A stretch of DNA of 64,000 nucleotides from Progne subis subis. Taxonomy: Eukaryota > Chordata > Aves > Passeriformes > Hirundinidae. The stretch spans positions 248,001 through 312,000 of the forward strand of contig JAKJHU010000159.1 in NCBI GenBank assembly GCA_022316685.1, given 5' to 3'. The notes under the pieces were generated by a model, which saw only the letters and a program-made list of their open reading frames with translations, did not search any database and was not told the DNA's origin. Every line of letters begins with the position of its first letter. The stretch's first letter is position 1. The position numbers were made by a program, and so were the translations under genes. This document shows, in pieces, positions 57,113-64,000 of the stretch.

Positions 57113-57877
57113 CATCTGAGAAAGTTAAGTTTATAGAATATCAACTATTTCTGCAACATCGTATTTGGCTTTTATTCAGGATTTTCAGGACTGCTGGGTC
57201 CCCATCTTTTCCAGATCCGGCAGATTGCACTTCAGGCTCCTCAGAGAGCTTCAGACATGCTTGGAAAAGATTTAAAGAGAGTCCCTTCACAACTTCCTCT
57301 AGACTGAGTGTGAGAGTTCCCATTCCACAGGAGATCAGAGTTTCATTCTATCTCAGAATAATTATCTCTAAAAAGAAAACAGAGGGGATTTTTCAGTGAA
57401 ATTCCCAGGGAGTTCCAGTTTTGAGCCAAATCTATAGATAGACTCAGTTTATTCTGTGGTTGGAAATAAACTGTGAATCTTTCTAGCCAGTATGGAGAAT
57501 CCCTCAAGACTCTGACTTCATACAGGAGTTCGCAGAAGTAGATGGGCTGCTCCTCTCAGTTAAATCCTTGGAAGAAATCCCACCCTTAATTCAACAGTGT
57601 CTGAATTTCTAGATACCAGCCTTCTCAGGAGGACAGAGCAGATCTGGCTGACAAAAAGTGTGTGTGTGAACACAACTTTCTTCCATTTTCAGTGTATTTC
57701 TTGGTTTAACAAATGGTGTTGCCTCCACGTGCAACTCATGCCTTGCCTACAACAAGGGTGTCAGTACTGGGATACTGTGTTTGGGCAGGGAAGTGGCTGG
57801 ATTTGAAATGGGACAGAGAAGAAGGAAGTCAAACTGAGCAGTTCCATTTGCTTCTCAAACTTAGCAAGAAAGAGAAT
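57113..57877. other. Unique sequence, no gene recognised
   Basis: No repeat family or exon is recognised. Frames of up to about 100 codons lack motifs. Confidence 0.45.
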
Positions 57878-58258
57878 AGAAGCATAAAATCATTAAGGCT
57901 GAAAAGACCTTTGAGATCATTGAGTCCAGCCATTAACCTAGCACTGCCCCATTCACTGCTAAACCGTGTCCCCAAGTGCCACATCTCCATGGCTTTTGAA
58001 CACTTCCAGGGATGGTGATGCCATCACTGCCCTGGGCAACCTGCTCCAAAGCCTGACCACTTCTTCGGTGAAGAAATTTTTCGTAATATCCAATCTAAAC
58101 TTCACCTGGTGGACTTTGAGTTCATTTCCTCTCATCCTATCACTTGTTACCTGGCAGAAGAGACTGACCCCAACCTGGCTCCACCCTTGTCTCAGGGAGT
58201 TGTGGAGAGCAATGAGGTTGCCCTGGAGCCTCCATTTCTCCAGACTACACACCACCTT
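57878..58258 (-). mobile_element. CR1-X-type LINE 3' fragment, antisense
   Basis: AAATCATTAAGGCTGAAAAG, TTTGAGATCATTGAGTCCAG, CACTGCTAAACCGTGTCCCC, AAGTGCCACATCTCCATGG, CTTCGGTGAAGAAATTTTTC and CTCAGGGAGTTGTGGAGAGC. The minus strand keeps about 98 codons of the ORF2 C-terminus in one frame (RGNELKVHQVKFRLDITKN, EEVVRLWSRLPRAVMASPSL), so it is comparatively young or little decayed. Confidence 0.95.
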
Positions 58259-58521
58259 CCACTGATTATTGAGTTTTGAAGTTCATTGCTAAAACTTCAG
58301 ACCTCAGAGAGAGCTGGTGGGCACCAAAGCCTGAAGTCCCAGCTGTGCCCATCAGCTTTGAAAGTGGGAACCCTCCTCTCCTCTGTTTTGAAGATACAAT
58401 GGTTTTAATCTTTAGTCCAAGTACAAATGACACACTGCAGTGAAGGGAAGACATTGAGAAGCCCTGTTAAAGGAACCATAATGATGCTCTTGTGCTCCTA
58501 AACCCTTATGACCTTACAATT

Positions 58522-58797
58522 TAAAGGCTTTAAGCTGAAAGAGGGTAGATTTAGGTTAGATATTAAGAAGAAATTTTTCACTGTGAGGGTGGTGAGAGAC
58601 TGGAACAGGTTGTCCAGTGATGCTCTGGGCTCCCAATCCCTGCAAGTGTTTGAGGCCAGGTTGGAAGAAGATTGGAGCAACCTGGTCTAGTGTAAGGTGT
58701 CCCTAACCTTGGCATAGAGGTTGTAACATAGGGATTGTAATGAGGTAATGTTGAAGGTCCCTTCCAACCCAAACTGTTCTATGTTCCTCTGATTTTA
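58522..58797 (+). mobile_element. CR1 LINE 3' fragment with intact ORF2 C-terminus
   Basis: The plus strand reads GFKLKEGRFRLDIKKKFF, VRVVRDWNRLSSDALGSQSL and EARLEEDWSNLV, then stop at about 58690. This is the last 50 or so residues of CR1 ORF2, with its proper stop codon and no frame break, followed by the 3' UTR and tail (TCCCTTCCAACCCAAACTGT). A short duplication in the UTR (GAGGTTGTAACATAGG, GATTGTAATGAGG) is peculiar to this copy. It is only a fragment and cannot retrotranspose. Confidence 0.95.
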
Positions 58798-59143
58798 TGA
58801 ATTAAAAACACCATTAATAAGCTCATGAGCCCTAACACCTCTATTCAGAGTTTTCTGGGTTGCTATAGGTGGCTCTTCCATGCTACCAGGCTGTGTGGTG
58901 GAGAGGATAGAGCATGAGCTCTTTCTGCCTGTATTTGTAGTTGGGGGGGGATAAGTTCTTCTCTGAAAACCTAGACCAGGACTGTAGGTAAGTTTTGAGG
59001 CCCATCTCAAGAGAAATAAACCAAAGATTATGTGAAGCATCATGCCAGTGTGGCTCCATGCTCCATGCTCCTCTTCTCCATGTTGCCTGTGTGTTGTGTG
59101 AATGCCTCCTGTGTGAAGGCATTTCCTGCAACAGTTCAATTCG
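58798..59143. other. Unique sequence between CR1s
   Basis: No gene is recognised. Confidence 0.5.
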
Positions 59144-59320
59144 TAGAATCATAGAATACATGGTTTCTTGGAAGAGACCTTAAAGATCATCTCATTCCAG
59201 CCCCCTGACATGGGCAGGGACACATTCCCCTAGACCAGTTTGTTCAAAGCCCTGTCCAACCCAGCCCTGAACACTGCCAGGGAGGTTACATTCAAATTCC
59301 TCTGAGTATCCTGGAGCCCT
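59144..59320 (-). mobile_element. CR1 LINE 3' fragment, antisense
   Basis: GTAGAATCATAGAATACATG, AGAGACCTTAAAGATCATCT, CCCCCTGACATGGGCAGGGA, CCTAGACCAGTTTGTTCAAA and GCCCTGTCCAACCCAGCCCT. Decayed beyond about 59290. Confidence 0.92.
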
Positions 59321-60568
59321 CAGTACTAAAATTATCACTCTCAATGCCTTCTGTTGCTCAGCCCTTCTCTGAGGGCCTCTCAGCCCATTTGTTTCCTCCT
59401 AGGAAGTTTATTTGTCTCTCTACCTCAGGCAACAACAACTTCTGCTCTCAGTGAAGCCTCGCTCCAGCTCTCAGGTTTCCTTGAAAAGGAGTTGGTAAGG
59501 GAAAAACAAAAACAAAAATCAAGAACCCCACCTGGCTGCTTCTCCCTGCACCGTGATCCACATTAAAAAACAAAAACAAAACAAAACAAAACAAAACAAA
59601 ACAAAACACAAAAAAAAAAACCAAACCAAAAAAAAAAAACAACAACCACCACACAAAAAAAACCCACCACCACAAACAAACAAAAAAACCCCCCAAAAAC
59701 CAACAAACTCATGGAATCTTAGAATCAAATCATTCTTTATTCCACGCAGGCAGTGGGGCTGAGTCACGCGGCCATGCCCCTCACAAGTGGCAGAGCCGGG
59801 ATGGGATGCAGAGGCACAAACAATCTCTCTGTACTGTATGATAATCAACAAAAATTAGCTGCCTAAGGGAACCAGGAAACTCTGCCATGAATGCAGCAGT
59901 TAGAGACTGAGCCTATTTATTTAACAGGTGTCCCCTGAGCTGGGATGCCAGACTCTGTTTGCCAAATTTGCGGAGAGAGGAAGACAGCTTGAATAAATAC
60001 GGGCAAGAGGAGAACAGTCCTGAACCCATTTTCTTTGTGGATTGTTGTGTTGTTCTGGTTTTTGTTGGCTTTTTGTTTTCCCCCTGCAACTTTTTATTGT
60101 AAGAAAGTCTATCCTAGTTCTTGGCTGGGAGTATTTAGACAGCAGGAGCTGTGCCAAAATCCAGTTTCCCTCCTCATTGTGGTGCAGCGTCCAGCTCAGC
60201 CACAAAGCAAAGTTAGCTCTGCTGATTGGCTTCGTGATTGGTTTGTTTGTTCAGTTTAATTAAAATACAGTATGGGGTACATTTTGGATGAGAACCCATC
60301 CCAGGCTGTCAGGGACCAAGAGCCAACAACAGCTGTGCTGAAATGATCTCCTTGCCCATTCCTGTGCAGTGGAAACACAAGTTTCCGTGTCTTGGATTGT
60401 GTCCGATGTCACAGCACGAAACATTCCACACAGAGCAGCTGGGTGGTCCTTGCTCAATTTTTGGAGTGTTTTCACACAGTCTGGAGGAAAGGGATAGAGA
60501 AGGACATAGGGGAGCTGCTGTAGGCATTTATTCCAGGACAAAGCCAAGCAACTCACATATGGGTTTTC
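59321..60568. other. Unique sequence with a long A-rich repeat
   Basis: Apart from the AAAAC repeat, no gene or repeat family is recognised. Confidence 0.5.
59563..59703. repeat. (AAAAC)n and related A/C-rich repeat
   Basis: Six or more AAAAC units, then A runs with CC, CACC and CCCCCC. The frames through it are lysine/threonine/proline or Phe/Cys/Leu runs, not genes. Confidence 0.95.
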
Positions 60569-61020
60569 ACAGAATCAGATTGGGTCAGGCTGGAGGGGAC
60601 CAGAGTGGGGTCATCTGGTTCAAACTCTGCTCCAGCAGGGCCATCCCAGGGCACAGGGCACAGGATTGTGTCCAGAGGGTTCTGGAATATCTCCAGGGTA
60701 GGAGACTCCAGGCCCTCTCTGGGATCTGTTCAGGGCTTGGTCGCTGCACAGGGAAGAAGATCTGCCTCATGACCAGGTGGAAGTTCCTGGGCATCAGTTC
60801 CAGCCCACTCCTCTTTTCCCATTGCTGGGCCCCACAGAGCAGAGCCTGGTCCATTCTCTGACCTCTCCCTGTGGATATTTTAGCCATTGACCTGTTCCTC
60901 TCTCAGCTGTCTTTTCTCAGGGCTGAACAGGCCCCGCTCCCTCTGCCTGTACTCATCAGAGAGATGCTCCAGTCTTTTGGGGATGCTCAGAGCCCAAGTG
61001 AATCCTGAGCCTCCTTCTGG
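60569..61020 (-). mobile_element. CR1 LINE fragment of the second subfamily, about 450 bp, antisense
   Basis: CACAGAATCAGATTGGGTCA, GGCTGGAGGGGACCAGAGTG, GGTTCTGGAATATCTCCAGG, GACTCCAGGCCCTCTCTGGG, CCTCATGACCAGGTGGAAGT, GGGCTGAACAGGCCCCGCTC and TGTACTCATCAGAGAGATGC. The tail differs clearly from the common type (a GGCTGGAGGGGACC form). It matches 54031-54246 and belongs to a separate CR1 subfamily. The plus-strand 172-codon frame over it is opposite-strand noise. Confidence 0.88.
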
Positions 61021-62438
61021 CAGGTCCTTGCAGGGAACTGTTTTCACAAATATTTCCTGTTGCCTTTCAGTCATGCCAGAAAGCCAAGGCAAGACAGAGG
61101 AATCCAGACTCATGGAGAGGGGCCTGCAGCAGCCCTGCCTGACAACACAAGCTGAAGGCAGTAAGCAGAGTAAACAATCTGCTCATCTGGCGAAAAATGC
61201 ACAAAGAATAACCCAGACAACCACACCAAAAACTCTGTAAGCAGCAGGGAAGGAAAAAAAACCCAAAAAACAAACAACTTTGTCCAACCAGGTGTTTTGC
61301 TTGAGAAAGGGAGAATTTCCAGACACTATGGAAATTTTTACTGACTGCTCCTTACAAGCTGTAGCAAATATTTGCCAGCTGCAATGAGAAATAATCTGAT
61401 AAATAAACAAGACAACATTCTTTTCACTTAGATTTTTGTACAAGGCATTGCACCAGCAGTATCAGCTACATGGAGCACACAGATCTCCTGGCTGACCCCA
61501 GCCATATCCAAGCCATCACTTGCTGATATCAGTCATGAGCAGGGCTGACATTTGCATCTTACACAGCCAGGGCAGACATCTGTGAGATGTTCATCCCCGT
61601 GGTAAGGCAGAGGTGTGACGGTCCTGTTCATTCCTCCATCCTCCAGCAGCTGTGAGCTGAGTGGTACAAAGTGAGGTAAGAGCAGATTTTTGTCTTTGAT
61701 GGGGACATGAGCTTGAAGGATGGGGCTGGATTCCCCCAGCCCAGCCCTGCTCTTCTGTGGCTGAGTTCATCCACTCATCCATTCGTGCTGCCTCCCACAC
61801 TGCACAACCTCTGCCAACACCTCTGTGCCAGAACCTTCTCCTCTCTAATGCCCTAAAACAGCTCCTCATGGGTGACCATGAAATCTTTGCCCACCCTGTT
61901 CTGGAGAAACAGAAGCCAGGATAGGGAAACTGCACCCTGTGCTCCTGCCAGCTGTGATTAAAGAAATAAGGATTAAATTATTTGTGATGCTCCTCCAGTT
62001 TCTACCCTAAAGACCCAGCAAAGCCTGTGTTCTTCTGGAATCCTACTGCAGGGAAGAGAAATGAAGATGTCTCCATAGGAATAGAAAGCTGAAATAGCTG
62101 TGTTTCATAGACCTTGCTGGAATGACATTGCCAGTCCCAATCCACAATCTGGTAAAGGGCTCTGTAATTAATTCAAGACACCCAAAGTGTTTTCACACAA
62201 ATTATCAAGCCTGTGGGAGAGGTTTGTGACAGCATTACAAATTCATAGGTCTGGGAGAGAACTCAAGAGGTTGCATAGTTTATTTTCCTGTCCCAAAGCA
62301 AGACATAATATTTCTAGGTCACAGTTGATGGATCTTTGTTTAAACTGTTTTATTTTTTCCCAAGGCTTCCCATGATGGAGATGTTGCAGGCAATTAATCT
62401 CAGTATTTTGCAGTCCTGACCATTGAAAAATCTCTCTT
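61021..62438. other. Unique sequence, no gene recognised
   Basis: An A-rich stretch lies at 61251-61275. No gene is recognised. Confidence 0.5.
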
Positions 62439-62830
62439 GATATCACAGAATCACAGAATGATTTAGACTGGAAAACATCTCTGAGTCTGAGTCCAGCTTT
62501 TGACCCATCCCCACCTTGTCACCCAGCCCAGAGCACTGAGTGCCACATCCAGCTGTTCCTCGGACAACTCCAGCTCCTTCCAATGCTTAACAAACTTTTC
62601 CATTAAGAAATTCCTCCTTATGTCCAACCTGAACCTCCCCTGGCGTGATTTGAGGCCGTTTCCTCTTGCTTGTTCCCTGGGAGCAGAGCCTGACCCCCCC
62701 TACCCCGGCTGGCCCCTCCTGTCAGAGAAGTCTGCAGAACTTCCCCCTGAGCCTCCTTTTCTCCAGGCTCATTCCCTCCACCTCCCTCAGCTGCTCAGAC
62801 AACCCAACACCCCTTTTCCCCAAAGCACCT
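62439..62830 (-). mobile_element. CR1 LINE 3' fragment, antisense
   Basis: GATATCACAGAATCACAGAA, TGATTTAGACTGGAAAACAT, GAGTGCCACATCCAGCTGTT, TTCCATTAAGAAATTCCTCC, TGTCCAACCTGAACCTCCCC, TTGAGGCCGTTTCCTCTTGC and GCCTCCTTTTCTCCAGGCTC, the CR1 layout over about 390 bp. Confidence 0.93.
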
Positions 62831-64000
62831 TAAACTTTTCCCCTGGATTTCTCCTCCTATGATAAAACAACCCTTCACGGATCTGAACCGGCACTACGGG
62901 ATTCCGCTCAGCCCTCAGAAGGAGATAATAATTTTAATATTTCCCCACAGGTAGCTGGTTTTTTCCTGTTGGCTACTCTTTTGGTTCCCACTAGGTATTC
63001 CTGAAGTAGGACAAATCTTTCTGGAAATGGAGTGCCCCACTTTACACAATCTCGTCCAAGTGAGGAGTTCCCAGGGGTGAGCAGAGCCTCTCTGGCAGGT
63101 TGCACAGCCTAGAACTGTGTTCATCTTTTTCATGGCAGCCCAATGTGTTGATTTGGGGGCAGGCTGTGATTCATTACAGCCTCCAGATGTGGGTTTATTT
63201 CTTTTCATTTTCTTTCTGAGAGCTGATGTCTGATCAGTTGTTCCCAGTCCTGAAATTAATTAGGAAATTACTGAAGTTAAACTTCCTGACTAAGGCCACA
63301 CTGGAATGAAACAAGGCTATAGGGTGAGTGTGGGAACTTTTGTTTCCTTGCTATAAATTTACCATTACATTCAAGACCTGAATCTTCCTTGCCCAGTCAC
63401 AGATCTGCTGATAATGGGACTTTGAGGGAAAGTAAGCAAGAGTATAAAGGGAATTGAATCTTTCCTCAGCGTTTTTTCCAGATTATTCTCGATCAGTGAC
63501 ATTGTTTAACCCCAGCCAGCAATGAAACCTCACAGAGCTGCTCATTTACTCCTCTCCTGTGGGATGGGGTAGAGATTTGGAAAGGCAAAAGTGAGAAAAC
63601 TTGTGGGTTTGGATAAAGACAGTTTAAAAGTTAAAGCAAAAACCACACACATGCAAGTGGAGCAAGAGAAGGAATTCATTCCTCACTTCCTGTGGCCAGA
63701 CAGGAGTTCAGCCATGCTCAGCAGAGCTGGGCTCTGCACAATTACAAACCATAGCCCCACATGAGCTACTATGAAGAAAAATAAATTAACAACCTAAAAA
63801 AACACCTTCCCCACCCATTATTTCATAGCATTTACAACCTGCTCAGGTCCAACATTATCCAACACATTGTGTTACCCTCCACCCCCTTCCCATCATTTCA
63901 TATAATACATAGATATCATTCCTCTAATCTGTGGATCAATCCTGTAAAATGTTCATAAAATGCCCATAAAATGTCCACAAATATCCATTGAGTTATCTTA
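62831..64000. other. Unique sequence, no gene recognised
   Basis: AT-leaning sequence with no recognised repeat or exon. Confidence 0.5.

Noticed and set aside
60343..60861. 172-codon plus-strand frame
   Set aside because: Its right half lies opposite the antisense CR1 at 60569-61020, and the rest has no recognisable motif.
1..64000. CRISPR arrays, prokaryotic operons, plasmid or phage features
   Set aside because: There are no spaced direct repeats, no Shine-Dalgarno-led gene strings and no dense coding. The content is avian retroelements.

Overview
The window looks like avian nuclear DNA, most likely from a passerine. The main evidence is more than thirty fragments of CR1 LINEs. Most carry the CR1 3' tail signature (…CCTTCCAACCCAAACCATTCTATGATTCT, or its reverse complement), and several still encode recognisable pieces of the ORF2 C-terminus. 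There are also several solo LTRs of avian endogenous retroviruses and, at 2626-2752, a tRNA-Ile-headed, CR1-tailed SINE of the type I know as TguSINE1 from songbirds. The family names come from memory of consensus sequences and were not checked against a repeat database.

I recognise no functional protein-coding gene, tRNA gene, rRNA gene, CRISPR array, operon or prokaryotic signal anywhere in the 64 kb. The open frames are short and are explained by chance, by CR1 ORF2 remnants (or the strand opposite them), or by simple repeats. The window is best read as a gene-poor intergenic or intronic stretch. Exons too short or too diverged to recognise by eye cannot be excluded.

Layout. 1-4.9 kb: mostly unique sequence with one CR1, the SINE, and an isolated CpG-rich patch (about 3.75-4.03 kb). 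4.9-5.5 kb: ERVL-like solo LTR. 8.6-10.8 kb: a dense repeat nest, with two abutting CR1 fragments joined by a perfect 21-bp inverted repeat, then a CR1 split by an LTR that is itself split by a second LTR. 13.2-14.2 kb: a 56-bp tandem duplication and a long antisense CR1. 14.2-25.5 kb: mainly unique sequence with A/C-rich simple repeats and one compact LTR (about 21.06-21.31 kb). 25.5-34 kb: scattered CR1s, a compound CA/TA microsatellite, and an LTR at 34.07-34.77 kb. 37-41 kb: a possible LTR, two CR1s and another LTR (40.06-40.69 kb). 42.4-47.5 kb: repeat-poor. 47.57-47.98 kb: an ancient CR1/L3-like reverse-transcriptase relic. 48-63 kb: the CR1-densest part, including a second CR1 split by an LTR of the same family as the one at 9.6 kb, in opposite orientation.

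No genes work together here. The sequence is a record of layered retroposition. The layering gives relative ages: CR1 first, then the roughly 680-bp LTR family, then the 403-bp LTR inside one of its copies.
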